Source: Haloarcula limicola (GTDB lineage Archaea > Halobacteriota > Halobacteria > Halobacteriales > Haloarculaceae). Taken from it: DNA of 64,000 nt. A program made the translations under genes and the position numbers. The notes under the pieces are model-generated. The model worked only from the letters and a program-made list of their open reading frames with translations. It did no database searches and had not been told where the DNA came from. The stretch lies in the NCBI RefSeq assembly GCF_010119205.1, contig NZ_WRXM01000001.1, positions 372,001-436,000 on the forward strand, in the 5' to 3' direction. Shown piece after piece: positions 7,386 to 16,605 of this stretch. Each line of letters begins with the position of its first letter. Positions within the stretch are counted from its first letter, which is position 1.

Positions 7386-7568
7386 ATGCAGGAAGCGTGG
7401 CTTCAGCTACAGTGTCCCGCCTGCGAGGAGGACTGGGAAGAGAAAGTCGCGGACCTCTCGGGCCCCGAGTCGTCGTTCGAGTGCGACTCCTGCGGGGAGA
7501 CGCGCCCCCTCTCGGAGTTCATGCAGACGAGTCGAGACCTGGAAGTGCTGCGGGAGTTCCACGCCTAA
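7386..7568 (+). CDS. Small zinc-ribbon protein, 60 aa
   Basis: A 60-residue protein with two Cys pairs, CPAC near residue 10 and CDSC near residue 38, separated by a charged loop (EEDWEEKVADLSGPESSF). This is a typical single zinc-ribbon fold with an aromatic/acidic C-terminal tail. Such small haloarchaeal proteins may bind nucleic acid or partner proteins; the specific role is unknown. A TATA-like AAAGTATATCC lies about 35 bases before the ATG. The gene is divergent from the thiolase and ends one base from the stop of pccX. Confidence 0.85.
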   Translation: MQEAWLQLQCPACEEDWEEKVADLSGPESSFECDSCGETRPLSEFMQTSRDLEVLREFHA

Positions 7569-7569
7569 T

Positions 7570-7923
7570 TCAGTAGCGCGCTCGCGCCGCGGCCTTCCAC
7601 TCGTCGCCCCGCTCGACCCCGTCGGGGCGACGCCGTTTTCCGAACCGCGCCAGTCGGCCGGCCAGTTTCCACTCGTCCACGTAGTCAGCGCTCTCCTCGG
7701 CGGCCGCCGCGGCCGCGGCGGCGGCCCGTTGGCGGTCCGAGAGATGCGCGCCGATGGCGGCGCTGATGGCCGCGGCCTCGGCCGTCGTCGCGTCGTCGGG
7801 AAGCGAGACGGCGAGGTCCCCGTCCGCCGGTAGCGTGACGGTCGGGATCGGCTCAGACTCCGCTCCCGTTCCCTCGTCCCCGCTCTCGCTCGCGTCCTCG
7901 ACGGAAGATTCGAGGGACGACAT
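7570..7923 (-). CDS. pccX: Propionyl/acyl-CoA carboxylase small subunit PccX
   Basis: A 117-residue protein with an acidic N-terminal half, an alanine-rich helix ([20 protein letters not shown]) and a basic C-terminus ([17 protein letters not shown]). Size, layout and position directly after pccB match PccX, the small subunit found necessary for activity of haloarchaeal propionyl-CoA carboxylase in Haloferax mediterranei. Its ATG shares one base with the TGA of pccB. The biotin carboxylase subunit (PccA) is not in this window. I rely on context more than on sequence for this call, because the protein is low in complexity. Confidence 0.78.
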   Translation of the reverse strand: MSSLESSVEDASESGDEGTGAESEPIPTVTLPADGDLAVSLPDDATTAEAAAISAAIGAHLSDRQRAAAAAAAAAEESADYVDEWKLAGRLARFGKRRRPDGVERGDEWKAAARARY

Positions 7924-9503
7924 CACAGCGGGATGTTGCCGTGATCCTTCGGCGGCGTGTCCTCGCGCTTGCGCTGGAGCAGGTCCAGGTCGTCGATGAG
8001 GCGCTTGCGCGTGTCCTTCGGTTCGATGACGTCGTCTAAGTAGCCCCGTTTCGCGGGACCGTAGGGGTGGGCGAACTCCTCGCGGAAGTCGTCCATCAGC
8101 TCCTGGCGCTTGGCGTCGGGGTCGTCGGCGTTGGCGATCTCCTTCCGGTAGAGGATGTTGACCGCGCCGCGCGGCCCCAGCACCGCCATCTCCGAGCCCG
8201 GCCACGCGTAGTTCACGTCGCTGCCGAGGAACTTCGAGGACATGACGATGTACGCGCCGCCGTAGGCTTTGCGGACGACGACGGAGAGCAGCGGTACCGT
8301 CGCCTCGGCGTAGGCGTAGATGAGCTTCGCGCCGCGGCGGATGATGCCGTTGTGCTCCTGGTCGGTGCCGGGCATGAAACCGGGCACGTCGACGAACGTG
8401 AGGATGGGGATGTTGAAGGAGTCACAGAACCGGACGAACCGCGCGGCCTTCTCGGCGGCGTCGATGTCCAGGGTCCCGGCGCTGACCCGCGGCTGGTTGG
8501 CGACGACGCCGACCGACTGGCCGTCCATCCGGCCGAAGCCGGTGATGACGTTTCGCGCCCAGTTGCCGTAGACCTCGAAGAAGGACTCCTCGTCCACGAT
8601 GCGTCCGACGACCTCCTCCATGTCGTAGGGCTTTCGCGGCGCGGAGGGGACGATGTCCGTGAGCTCGGGCACCTCGCGATCGGGCTCGTCCCACGGCGAA
8701 ACCCGCGGCGGGTCCTCCATGTTGTTCTGCGGGAGATACGAGAGCAGGCGGCGGATGTTCTCTAAGACCTCCTCTTCGGAGGGATACGAGAAGTGCGCGA
8801 CGCCGGACTTCGTGGAGTGCGAACTCGCGCCGCCGAGTTCCTCCTTCGAGACCTGTTCACCGGTGACCGTCTCGATGACGTCCGGTCCCGTGATGAACAT
8901 GTGGCTGGTGTCCTGCACCATGAACGTGAAGTCCGTCAGCGCCGGGGAGTAGGTGGCACCGCCGGCACAGGGTCCCATGATGGCCGAGATCTGCGGGATG
9001 AGGCCGCTGGCCTTCGTGTTGCGCTCGAAGATCTTGGCGAAGCCGACCAGCGAGTCGACGCCCTCCTGGATGCGCGCGCCGCCGGAGTCGTTCAGCCCGA
9101 TGACGGGGACGCCGTTCTCGATGGCCTTGTCCATCACCTTACAGATCTTGTCGGCGACGACTTCGCCGACGGAACCGCCCAGCACGGTGAAGTCGTGCGC
9201 GAAGAGGAACACCTTGCGGCCGTCGACTTCGCCGTAGCCCGTGACCACGGCGTCGCCGGCGTAGCGCTTCTCCTCCATCCCGAAGTTCGTCGAGCGGTGT
9301 TCGACGAAGGGGTCGACCTCGTAGAACGTCCCGTCGTCCACGAGGAAGTCGATGCGCTCGCGCGCGGTCATCTTCCCCTTCTCGTGTTGGGCTTCGATGC
9401 GTGCCTCGCCGCCGCCGAGTTCCGCCTCTCGGCGCTTCTCTCGGAGCTCCTCGACGGGGTCGGGCGTTTCCGTCTCGTCGTCTGGTTCTTCCTGTTGACT
9501 CAT
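7923..9503 (-). CDS. pccB: Propionyl-CoA/acyl-CoA carboxylase carboxyltransferase subunit
   Basis: A 526-residue carboxyltransferase that moves the carboxyl group from biotin to propionyl- or acetyl-CoA. Both crotonase-fold halves are recognisable: the N-terminal half has [18 protein letters not shown] and [15 protein letters not shown], and the C-terminal half has [20 protein letters not shown] and [13 protein letters not shown]. The C-terminus ([12 protein letters not shown]) is the usual PccB tail. The start at 9503 (MSQQEE) excludes a ten-codon extension that would overlap phaB. It lies one base after phaB and shares a base with pccX, so all three form one operon. It likely feeds propionyl-CoA into methylmalonyl-CoA metabolism. 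Confidence 0.95.
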   Translation of the reverse strand: MSQQEEPDDETETPDPVEELREKRREAELGGGEARIEAQHEKGKMTARERIDFLVDDGTFYEVDPFVEHRSTNFGMEEKRYAGDAVVTGYGEVDGRKVFLFAHDFTVLGGSVGEVVADKICKVMDKAIENGVPVIGLNDSGGARIQEGVDSLVGFAKIFERNTKASGLIPQISAIMGPCAGGATYSPALTDFTFMVQDTSHMFITGPDVIETVTGEQVSKEELGGASSHSTKSGVAHFSYPSEEEVLENIRRLLSYLPQNNMEDPPRVSPWDEPDREVPELTDIVPSAPRKPYDMEEVVGRIVDEESFFEVYGNWARNVITGFGRMDGQSVGVVANQPRVSAGTLDIDAAEKAARFVRFCDSFNIPILTFVDVPGFMPGTDQEHNGIIRRGAKLIYAYAEATVPLLSVVVRKAYGGAYIVMSSKFLGSDVNYAWPGSEMAVLGPRGAVNILYRKEIANADDPDAKRQELMDDFREEFAHPYGPAKRGYLDDVIEPKDTRKRLIDDLDLLQRKREDTPPKDHGNIPL

Positions 9504-9504
9504 G

Positions 9505-10248
9505 TTACCACTCCATGCCGCCGTTGACGCCAAGCACCTGGCCGGTCATGTAACTGGACTCCTCGCTGGCGACGAATCGGACGATGCCCGCGATGTCGTC
9601 GACGGTGGCGAAGCGGTCCAGCGGGATCTCGCGCAGAATCTTCTCCTGGACGCGTTCGGGCACCTCCTCCAGCATGTCGGTCTCGACGAACCCCGGCGCG
9701 ACGCAGTTCGCCGTCGATCCGGTGTGAGCGAGTTCCAACGCGAGCGTGCGCGTGAATCCGAACAGGCCGGACTTCGTCGTGGCGTAGTTGGCCTGCCCGA
9801 TGTTGCCCTGCTGGCCGACGACGCTGGAGATGTTGATGAGGCGGCCGTGTTCGGCTCCCTTGATGTCGTCGTAGAAGGCGTCGGTGCAGTTAAACACGCC
9901 CCCGAGGTTGACGTTCATGACCGTGTCCCAGTCCTCGCGGGTCATGTTCTCGAACTTCTTGTCGATCGTGATGCCGGCGTTGTTGACGAGAACGTCCGCC
10001 GGACCGAACTCGTCGGCCACTCGCTCGCGCATGGCCTGCACTTCCGCGGCCTTGGCGACGTCGGCCTGTGCGGCGATGGCGTCGCCGCCGTCCTCGCGGA
10101 TGGATTCGACGACTGCCCGCGCTTCGGCCTCCGAGGAGCGATAGTTGACGACGACGTTCGCGCCGTGTTCCCCGAGGTCTTTCGCGATGCCGCGCCCGAT
10201 ACCTCGTGACGATCCGGTGATCACACACGTCTGGTTGTCGAGGTTCAT
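9505..10248 (-). CDS. phaB: Acetoacetyl-CoA / 3-oxoacyl reductase, SDR family (PhaB/FabG type)
   Basis: A 247-residue classical short-chain dehydrogenase. Visible motifs are the NADP-binding GSSRGIGRG, NNAG, catalytic Ser in NISSVVGQ and YATTK (Tyr-x3-Lys), with the C-terminal GQVLGVNGGMEW typical of FabG-like reductases. Haloarchaea lack bacterial fatty-acid synthase, and FabG homologues there serve as NADPH-dependent acetoacetyl-CoA reductases for polyhydroxyalkanoates, which suits the neighbouring two-subunit thiolase and pcc genes. No PHA synthase is in the window, so a beta-oxidation or generic reductase role is possible. Its promoter is in the 10249-10499 spacer (TATA-like GTATAAGG on the minus strand near 10330). 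Confidence 0.85.
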   Translation of the reverse strand: MNLDNQTCVITGSSRGIGRGIAKDLGEHGANVVVNYRSSEAEARAVVESIREDGGDAIAAQADVAKAAEVQAMRERVADEFGPADVLVNNAGITIDKKFENMTREDWDTVMNVNLGGVFNCTDAFYDDIKGAEHGRLINISSVVGQQGNIGQANYATTKSGLFGFTRTLALELAHTGSTANCVAPGFVETDMLEEVPERVQEKILREIPLDRFATVDDIAGIVRFVASEESSYMTGQVLGVNGGMEW

Positions 10249-10443
10249 AGTTCCGTGGCACGACCCCGCTCGTTTCGTACACTCATCTCTCGACTAGGGA
10301 GGCAAAGCACAGCCAGATAATAGTTCGCCTTATACAACGTTAATCGCCGTCGCGTGAATATTATGGCCTTGGGTAGCCTTCACAATATGGCGTCGCAGAT
10401 ACACGTCCACGTGGGCAAGAGATAGAGGGCCTGGCAATTTTTG

Positions 10444-10457
10444 TTTGGCCGGCCTAA
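10444..10457. promoter_or_regulatory. Iron-box-like site 1 of the 10500 promoter
   Basis: TTTGG-CCGG-CCTAA, one mismatch from TTAGG-N4-CCTAA, 43-56 bases before the ATG of the GT75-like gene; the first of a tandem pair spaced 27 bases centre to centre. Confidence 0.6.
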
Positions 10458-10470
10458 AACGACAGCCTCT

Positions 10471-10484
10471 TTAGGGCAGCCTAA
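10471..10484. promoter_or_regulatory. Iron-box site 2 of the 10500 promoter
   Basis: Perfect TTAGG-GCAG-CCTAA, 16-29 bases before the ATG, overlapping the position where the TATA element (CTTTAGG) must lie. This is the placement expected for an iron-dependent repressor. Confidence 0.72.
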
Positions 10485-10499
10485 ACAGTTCCGGACAGA

Positions 10500-11666
10500 A
10501 TGAAACAGGACATCTGTGTCGTGGTACCGACGATTCGGAACCACGAGTGCATGCGCGCGTACTTCGAGAACGCTCGCCGTCACGGTTTCGACCTCGATAG
10601 GTTGCACGTCGTGCTCGTCACCGAGGACTTCTGTGACACCGACGCGATGCGGGAGATGCTGGACGAGGAGGGCGTCGAGGGGAGCGTCTTCGACGGCGAG
10701 GCCCGCGAGACGTGGTTCGCCGAGCGCGGTCTCGAGGAATACTCGCACCTGATCCCGGCGGCCAGTCACGCACAGACCTCCTTCGGACTGCTCTATCTCT
10801 GGGCCGAGGAGCGATTCGACTACGGCGTCTTCATCGACGACGATACGCTCCCGCACGAGGACGTGGACTTCTTCGGGACGCACATGGAGAACCTCGCCTT
10901 CGAAGGGACTATCGAGGCCGTCGGGTCAGACGAGGACTGGGTGAACGTCCTCTACCAGAACGAGGACGACCACGGGCTCTATCCCCGCGGATACCCCTAC
11001 GCCGCGATGGACGAGAGCGTGGAGACAGCGGACACACGCGTCGACGACGTCGTCGCCTCGCAGGGACTCTGGACGAACGTCCCGGACTTAGATGCCGTTC
11101 GCATCCTGATGGACGGTGACCTACAGGGACAGGCACAGACTCGCACCAGCGCCGAGGACTTCGGTGAGGACTTCGTCGCCGCCGAGGGGAACTACCTCAC
11201 CGTCTGCTCGATGAACCTCGCCTTCCGCCGGGAGGTCGTCCCGGCGTTCTACCAGCTGCCGATGGACGACAACGAGTGGGACGTCGGTCGGTTCGACGAC
11301 ATCTGGTCCGGGCTGTTCCTCAAGCGAGCCTGTGACGTCCTCGATAAGACCATCTACAACGGCGACCCGCTCTGTGAGCACAACAAGGCCCCGCGCTCGA
11401 CGTTCTCGGACCTGACCAACGAGGTCCACGGCCTCGAACTCAACGAACACGTCTGGGAGATACTCGACTCGGTCGGCGAGGGCGCGGAGTCCTACGCCGA
11501 GGTGTTCGAGGCGATGGGTCGAGCGCTCGCCGACGGCGACTTCGCCGACTGGGAGAACGGGGCGTTCCTCAATCACTGCGGGGAGTACATGCTCGACTGG
11601 CTGGACTGTCTCGACGCGATCGCGGCGGCCGAGACCGGACCGGTCCCGGCCGCGGCCGACGACTGA
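10500..11666 (+). CDS. GT75-like protein (reversibly glycosylated polypeptide / UDP-sugar mutase-like)
   Basis: A 388-residue cytosolic protein resembling the GT75 family (plant reversibly glycosylated polypeptides, annotated in archaea as alpha-1,4-glucan-protein synthase). It starts with a GT-A-like strand ICVVVPTIRNHECM and carries a DDD cluster in FGVFIDDDTLP-type context (YGVFIDDDTLPHEDVDFF). The central part has FVAAEGNYLTVCSMNLAFRR and DDIWSGLFLKRACD, the substrate/metal-pocket pattern of that family. Family members interconvert UDP-arabinopyranose and furanose or self-glycosylate; which sugar is used here is unknown. Two tandem iron boxes precede it, and it is followed 40 bases later by the iron ABC transporter genes, so I infer an iron-starvation-induced role in surface glycan supply. 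Confidence 0.75.
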   Translation: MKQDICVVVPTIRNHECMRAYFENARRHGFDLDRLHVVLVTEDFCDTDAMREMLDEEGVEGSVFDGEARETWFAERGLEEYSHLIPAASHAQTSFGLLYLWAEERFDYGVFIDDDTLPHEDVDFFGTHMENLAFEGTIEAVGSDEDWVNVLYQNEDDHGLYPRGYPYAAMDESVETADTRVDDVVASQGLWTNVPDLDAVRILMDGDLQGQAQTRTSAEDFGEDFVAAEGNYLTVCSMNLAFRREVVPAFYQLPMDDNEWDVGRFDDIWSGLFLKRACDVLDKTIYNGDPLCEHNKAPRSTFSDLTNEVHGLELNEHVWEILDSVGEGAESYAEVFEAMGRALADGDFADWENGAFLNHCGEYMLDWLDCLDAIAAAETGPVPAAADD

Positions 11667-11678
11667 AACGCAAGCCAT

Positions 11679-11692
11679 TTAGGCAAACCTAA
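11679..11692. promoter_or_regulatory. Iron-box site before the iron-binding lipoprotein gene
   Basis: Perfect TTAGG-CAAA-CCTAA, 15-28 bases before the ATG at 11707, in the 40-bp spacer after the GT75-like gene. It indicates a separate iron-controlled start for the transporter genes. Confidence 0.75.
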
Positions 11693-11706
11693 AACATACC
11701 AATACA

Positions 11707-12924
11707 ATGACCGACGCCACGGACCACTCCGGACGGAGCGGATCTACGTCTTCCCGCCGGCGATTCCTCGCCCTCGGCGGTGCAACGGCCGCGGCAGGCC
11801 TCTCGGGCTGTTCAGCCATCTCCGACCTCTTCGGCGGCGACGGCGACGACGGGCGTACCACCGGCTCACAGCAGGGCGCGGAGATCGACGTGCCCTCGCT
11901 GACCGAGTTCCGGGGGTCGGGGACGCTCGTCGAGGGCCGACCCGCGCCGGGCGGCACCTCCATCGAAGACCTCCCCGACCTCTCGGGGTCGCTGAACCTC
12001 TACATCGGCGGCGGCGAGGGGGGCATCTACTTCCAGTTCGTCGAGATGCTCCAGGAGATCTACCCCGACTTCGACGTGTTCGCGAGCAGCGCGTCCTCCT
12101 CCTCGCTGGCACAGACTGTCGTCGAGGAGGTCAACGCGGGGTCGCCACAGGCGGACGTCTTCTGGTCCATCGACGCCAGTTCGCTCGGCTACGTCGCACA
12201 GAACGACGCCTACGAATCGCTGCCCGACGACGTGGTCGAGCCGGTCCCGTCGGACTTCCAGGGCGACGACAACGCGTGGGTCGGGGTCGCCGGCCGCGCC
12301 CGCAGCGTCCCGTACAACACGAACGAGCTGAGCGAGGGCGACATCCCGAACAAGGTCGCCGAGTTCCCGAACACGAGCGCGCTGCAGGGGACGATGGGCT
12401 GGGCACCGACCTACGGCGCGTTCAAGTCCTTCGTCACCGCGATGCGACTGCTGCGCGGTCCCGACGCGACTCGACAGTGGCTCGTCTCGATGCGCGAGGC
12501 CGGCACCGAGCGGTTCCCCAACGAGTTCGTCGTCTCCAACCAGGTCGCCGACGGCGCGCTGAACGCCGGCTTCGCCAACCACTACTACGCCCTGCGCGTG
12601 AAGAACCAGCGCCCCGACGCCCCCATCGACCTCGCGTTCACCGAGAACGACGCCGCCTCGCTGGTCAACGTCGCCGGCGCGCTCCGCATCCAAGGGACCG
12701 AGAAGGACCAGCTCGTCAACGACTTCGTCAGGCACCTGCTGTCGGCCGAGGCCCAGGAGTTCTTCACCACCGTTAGCTTCGCCTACCCGATGATCACCGG
12801 GGTCGAACCCGTCGGCGGGCTCCCGACCATCGACCAGTTGAACCCGCCGGATATCCAGCTCTCGAAACTGGCGGAGCTCGAACCGACGCTGCAACTGATG
12901 CGCGAAGCGAACGTTCTCGGATGA
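11707..12924 (+). CDS. Iron ABC transporter substrate-binding lipoprotein (Fbp/Fut-like)
   Basis: A 405-residue secreted solute-binding protein. It has a Tat signal (SRRRFLALGGATAAAGLSGC) ending in a lipobox Cys at residue 35, followed by an Asp/Gly linker, so it is exported folded and anchored to the membrane. The mature part has the type II binding-protein fold of ferric-iron/thiamine binders: SLNLYIGGGEGGIYF, AGSPQADVFWSIDASS, then GWAPTYGAFKSFVTAM. Tyrosines typical of Fe(III) coordination are present in the second lobe (NHYYALRVKNQR). The iron box immediately upstream and the coupled Fbp-like permease support iron as the substrate, but the ligand is inferred. Confidence 0.88.
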   Translation: MTDATDHSGRSGSTSSRRRFLALGGATAAAGLSGCSAISDLFGGDGDDGRTTGSQQGAEIDVPSLTEFRGSGTLVEGRPAPGGTSIEDLPDLSGSLNLYIGGGEGGIYFQFVEMLQEIYPDFDVFASSASSSSLAQTVVEEVNAGSPQADVFWSIDASSLGYVAQNDAYESLPDDVVEPVPSDFQGDDNAWVGVAGRARSVPYNTNELSEGDIPNKVAEFPNTSALQGTMGWAPTYGAFKSFVTAMRLLRGPDATRQWLVSMREAGTERFPNEFVVSNQVADGALNAGFANHYYALRVKNQRPDAPIDLAFTENDAASLVNVAGALRIQGTEKDQLVNDFVRHLLSAEAQEFFTTVSFAYPMITGVEPVGGLPTIDQLNPPDIQLSKLAELEPTLQLMREANVLG

Positions 12925-14549
12925 GCGTCCGCGAGCGCGTCACGGCCGCCCGCGAGCGGGCCACCGACGGCGACGAGACGGCGCTCGGTCAGGGGCTGAC
13001 TCTGCTGGCCGGAGCCATCGCCGCCGCGGTCGTCCTCCCGCTCGGCTGGCTGGTCGTCGACGCGTTCGGCCTCGGCTCGCGGGCCCTCGAACTGCTGGTC
13101 GCCGGCCAGACGATACGGGTACTGCTCCGGAGCGTCGCGCTCGTGGGCGTCGTCACGGCCGCGAGCGTCCTGATCGGGGTGCCGCTGGCCGTCCTCACCG
13201 TTCAGGGAGACCTCCCGTTCAGCCGCTTCTGGACCGTCGTCGTCGCGCTCCCGCTCGCGGTGCCGAGCTATCTGGGCGCTTTCGCCGCCGTCTCGGCGTT
13301 CGGACCCCGCGGGCAACTGGCGAATATCCTCGCTCCGCTCGGGATCGAACAGGTCCCGACCGTCTACGGGTTCGTCGGTGCCTCGGTCGTCCTCACGCTG
13401 TACACGTACCCCTACGTCTTCCTCACGACCCGGGCCTCGCTGCTGTCGCTCGACGCCTCGCTCGTCGAGGCCGCTCGGACGCTCAACGCCGGCCGGTGGG
13501 AGGCGTTCCGCCGGGTGACACTCCCGCAGATACTCCCGGGGATCGCGGCCGGAGCCCTGCTCGTGGCGCTGTACACCCTCTCCGACTTCGGGACGCCGAA
13601 CATCATGCGCGTCGAGGTGTTCACGCAGTTCATCTACGCCCGCTACAACGGCTTCATGCGGGACTACGCGGCGCTCCTGTCCCTGCAACTGTTCGCCGTG
13701 ACGGCGGTGATCCTGGCGATCGAGTCCCGCGTCGGCGCGGACGACTCCGGGGCCTACGCCTCCGGCGGGGACCGCGGGGCGTTCGACCTCGACCTCGGTC
13801 TCTGGCGGTATCCCGCCGCGATACTGCCCGCGGCCGTCGGCCTCGTCGCCATCCTGCTCCCGGTCGGTATCTTCGGCGTCTGGTTCCTCCGGAGCGGGCC
13901 GGGGTACGCCACCGGCTCGATGGCCTTCTCGTGGAGCTACGGCTGGAACTCCGTCTACGTGGCCCTGCTGGCGGCCGGCGGATCCGTGCTGGTCGCGCTC
14001 CCCATTGCCCTGCGGTCGGCGGCCTCTTCCTCCCGGCTGGCCTCGCTGGCGGACCGCGCTCCGTACGTCGGGTACGCGACGCCGGGCATCGTCCTGGCGA
14101 TCGCGCTCGTGAGCTTCAGCCTCGACGTGCTGCCGGCGCTGTACCGGACGATCCCGTTGCTCGTGTTCGCGTACGTCGTCCGGTTCATGCCCCAGGCCAT
14201 CGGCTCCATCCGCACGTCGGCGCTGCAGGTCGATAGTCGGTTCGTCGAGGCCGCCCGGGTACTCGGCCGGTCGCCGTTGGGCGCTTTCCGCTCGGTGACC
14301 CTCCCGCTGGTGCTGCCGGGCATCGCGACTGGGGCCGCGCTGGTCTTCCTCACGACGATGAAGGAACTGCCGGCGACGCTCATCTTGCGGCCGCTCAGGT
14401 TCGACACGCTCGTGACCTACATCTGGCGGGTCCAGGAGGCCGGGCTGTACGGCGCGGCGGCGGTTCCGGCGCTGGTCCTCGTGGTCGTCTCCGGGCTCTC
14501 GATGGCGGTCATCCTCGCCCAGGGGAGCGGTCCCGGAGCGGACACCTGA
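12921..14549 (+). CDS. Iron ABC transporter permease, duplicated (FbpB/ThiP type)
   Basis: A 542-residue integral membrane protein with two homologous six-helix halves. Each half carries an EAA-loop for ATPase docking: VEAARTLNAGRWEAFRRVTL in the first and VEAARVLGRSPLGAFRSVTL in the second, both followed by LPGIA(A/T)G. Such fused permeases belong to the Fbp/Sfu ferric-iron and ThiP families and work as a single subunit. Its ATG overlaps the binding protein's stop (12921-12924). The matching ATPase is not adjacent but follows two genes later at 17151, implying that the intervening membrane glycosyltransferase and Tat protein belong to the same unit. Confidence 0.93.
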   Translation: MSVRERVTAARERATDGDETALGQGLTLLAGAIAAAVVLPLGWLVVDAFGLGSRALELLVAGQTIRVLLRSVALVGVVTAASVLIGVPLAVLTVQGDLPFSRFWTVVVALPLAVPSYLGAFAAVSAFGPRGQLANILAPLGIEQVPTVYGFVGASVVLTLYTYPYVFLTTRASLLSLDASLVEAARTLNAGRWEAFRRVTLPQILPGIAAGALLVALYTLSDFGTPNIMRVEVFTQFIYARYNGFMRDYAALLSLQLFAVTAVILAIESRVGADDSGAYASGGDRGAFDLDLGLWRYPAAILPAAVGLVAILLPVGIFGVWFLRSGPGYATGSMAFSWSYGWNSVYVALLAAGGSVLVALPIALRSAASSSRLASLADRAPYVGYATPGIVLAIALVSFSLDVLPALYRTIPLLVFAYVVRFMPQAIGSIRTSALQVDSRFVEAARVLGRSPLGAFRSVTLPLVLPGIATGAALVFLTTMKELPATLILRPLRFDTLVTYIWRVQEAGLYGAAAVPALVLVVVSGLSMAVILAQGSGPGADT

Positions 14550-14551
14550 AC

Positions 14552-16579
14552 ATGTTCCAACGGATCCGTCGGTCGGAGTGGGCCGCGGCCGTCGGCCTGG
14601 CCGCCCTCGGCGCGCTCGTGGTCGCCGTCGTCTCGACTCAGTTGTTCCCGTATCACTCGCTGAACCACGACGAGGGCGTCTACCTCCAGCAGGCCGCGAT
14701 GCTGCTGGAGGGGCGGCTGTTCCTCCAGTCGCCCGTCGAGGGGGCGTTTCGCCCGTGGTTCTTCGTCGAGAGCGACCGGGGGATGTACTCGAAGTACTCG
14801 CCGGTGGCTCCCGCGCTGTTCGCCCTCGGGAAGCTACTGGGGGGCTATCGCGTGGCGCTGGTCGGCATCGCGGCCGGGAACCTCCTGCTCGTCGTCGGCG
14901 TCGTCCGGGAGGTCTTCGACTACCGGACCGGGCTCCTCGCCGGGGCGTTCGTCCTCGCCTCGCCGCTGTTCCTCGTCGACTCGTCGGTGTTCCTGCCCTA
15001 CGCGCCGACGACCCTGCTGAACCTCGCGTTCGCCTACGCGTACCTCCGGGCCGACCGGGCCGCCGACGGCCGGCGGTGGGCGGCCCTCGCCGGGGTCGCC
15101 GTGGGGCTGGCCTTCTTCTCGCGGCCCTACACGTCGGTTCTGTTCGCGGCACCGTTCATCGCCCACGCGCTCTGGACGCTCGCGACCCGGTGGCGGACGA
15201 CCCTCCCTCGGCAGGCGATTACCGCCGGGCTCGGGACCGCCGGCGTCGCCCTCACGCTGGGGTACAACGCCGTCGTGACCGGCTCCCCGTGGGTGTTCCC
15301 CTATCAGGCGTTCGCCCCCGAAGACGGACTGGGCTTCGGCCACCGGGAGCTACTCGGCCACGAGATCGTCTACACGCCGGAACTGGCCCTGCGAGCGAAC
15401 CGATTGGTACTCGAGCTGTTCTTCACCGAGTGGGTCGCCGGCGGGCTGCTGGGGACGGCGCTGGCCGTCGTCGGTCTCGCGTACGCGGCCCGCGCCGACG
15501 TCGAACCGCGGCGAGTCGTGTTGGCCGGCCTGTTCGTCAGCGTCGCGGTCGGGAACGTCTACTTCTGGGGGAACTTCAACGTCCTCGGCGATCTGGACGT
15601 CGCCGGTGACGGCCTCGTCTCCGCGCTCGGCCCCTACTACCACTTCGACCTCCTGTTGCCGACGGCGGCCTTCGCCGCTCGCGGGGCGGTCGGCGGCTAC
15701 GAGTCGGTCGGCCGGGCGCTCGACGGCCGATTCGGGGACCGCTCCCGACGAATCGCACTGGCGGCGGTCGTCCTCGTGAGCGCCGCCGCCCTCGGGGGCG
15801 TCACCGCCGGGAACCTCGCGGAACCGGTCGAGGACAACGCGGAGGTGACTCGCACCTACGAGGACGCATACGAGCCGTTCGAGGGCGGACCGCCGGCGAA
15901 CTCGCTGGTGTTGCTGCCCGACCCCTACGGGAACTGGCTCAACCACCCGTTCCAGTACCTCCGGAACGACCCCGGCTACGACGGCCGGGCCGTCTACGCC
16001 GTCGACGACCGCCCCTTCGCCGTGACCGAGGCGTTCCCCGACCGGCGGGTCTACCGATACGTCTACCGGGGAGCGTGGGCTCCGCCCGGGGGGTCGCCCG
16101 ACGCGGCGCGGCTCCAGCGCGTCCGCGATGTCTCGGGTCGGCAGGTCCGCCTCGATGCGACCGTCGGCGTTCCGAAGGGCGCTATCGGCGTCACCGTCCG
16201 CGTGGCGACCGACGACGGGAGCGCCTACTACGTCGTCCCGGACGCGGGCGAGACGGCCGATCTCTCGCTGACCGTCGAGGACGGAAACGTGACGGTTGCG
16301 GGTGGCCCGCGCCGGGTCCGGAACGGGACCCTCTCGGTATCGGGACGGGACACCGTCCGGACCACGATATTCGTCGACTACGCCGGCGGCGGCGGGTTCG
16401 CGTACCGACTGGACCTCCCGGTCGACGCCGACGGCGACGGCATGCGGGCGCTCACCCCGCGCGTCGAGTGGTGTCGGAACGCCCGGGCCTGCGGCGGGGC
16501 CGCGGCGTACGTGCCCGAGGCCGTCCCCAACGGGGTCTCCGTCGAGACGAACCTGACGGCGAGCGAGCGGAAGCGATAA
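14552..16579 (+). CDS. Membrane glycosyltransferase, GT-C/GT39-like (PMT/ArnT fold)
   Basis: A 675-residue polytopic protein. After the first transmembrane helix comes an external loop with SLNHDEGVYLQQAAMLLEG; the acidic DE pair in this loop is the catalytic feature of GT-C enzymes using dolichyl/polyprenyl-phosphate sugars. About ten further hydrophobic segments follow to near residue 430 (YVRADR-like turns, then LAGLFVSVAVGNVYFWGNF), and the last ~240 residues form an extracellular beta-rich domain (GAIGVTVRVATDDGSAYYVV, two Cys in WCRNARACGGAAAY). It probably transfers a sugar onto a surface acceptor outside the cell. It begins two bases after the permease stop, an unusual placement for a glycosyltransferase and a strong hint of a functional link to iron uptake. 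Confidence 0.8.
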   Translation: MFQRIRRSEWAAAVGLAALGALVVAVVSTQLFPYHSLNHDEGVYLQQAAMLLEGRLFLQSPVEGAFRPWFFVESDRGMYSKYSPVAPALFALGKLLGGYRVALVGIAAGNLLLVVGVVREVFDYRTGLLAGAFVLASPLFLVDSSVFLPYAPTTLLNLAFAYAYLRADRAADGRRWAALAGVAVGLAFFSRPYTSVLFAAPFIAHALWTLATRWRTTLPRQAITAGLGTAGVALTLGYNAVVTGSPWVFPYQAFAPEDGLGFGHRELLGHEIVYTPELALRANRLVLELFFTEWVAGGLLGTALAVVGLAYAARADVEPRRVVLAGLFVSVAVGNVYFWGNFNVLGDLDVAGDGLVSALGPYYHFDLLLPTAAFAARGAVGGYESVGRALDGRFGDRSRRIALAAVVLVSAAALGGVTAGNLAEPVEDNAEVTRTYEDAYEPFEGGPPANSLVLLPDPYGNWLNHPFQYLRNDPGYDGRAVYAVDDRPFAVTEAFPDRRVYRYVYRGAWAPPGGSPDAARLQRVRDVSGRQVRLDATVGVPKGAIGVTVRVATDDGSAYYVVPDAGETADLSLTVEDGNVTVAGGPRRVRNGTLSVSGRDTVRTTIFVDYAGGGGFAYRLDLPVDADGDGMRALTPRVEWCRNARACGGAAAYVPEAVPNGVSVETNLTASERKR

Positions 16580-16581
16580 GT

Positions 16582-16595
16582 TTAGGCTCTCCTAA
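16582..16595. promoter_or_regulatory. Iron-box site before the 16606 gene
   Basis: Perfect TTAGG-CTCT-CCTAA, 11-24 bases before the ATG, in a 26-bp spacer inside the gene cluster. It suggests an internal iron-controlled promoter. Confidence 0.7.
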
Positions 16596-16605
16596 TCGGC
16601 CGCGT

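Noticed and set aside
10371-10386. CTTGGGTAGCCTTC as a third iron box before the 10500 gene
   Set aside because: Two mismatches in each half and too far from the promoter.
12783-15152. A 789-codon minus-strand open frame over the iron permease and glycosyltransferase genes
   Set aside because: It is rich in Arg, Pro and Gly as expected of a shadow frame in high-GC DNA, and overlaps two well-supported genes on the other strand.
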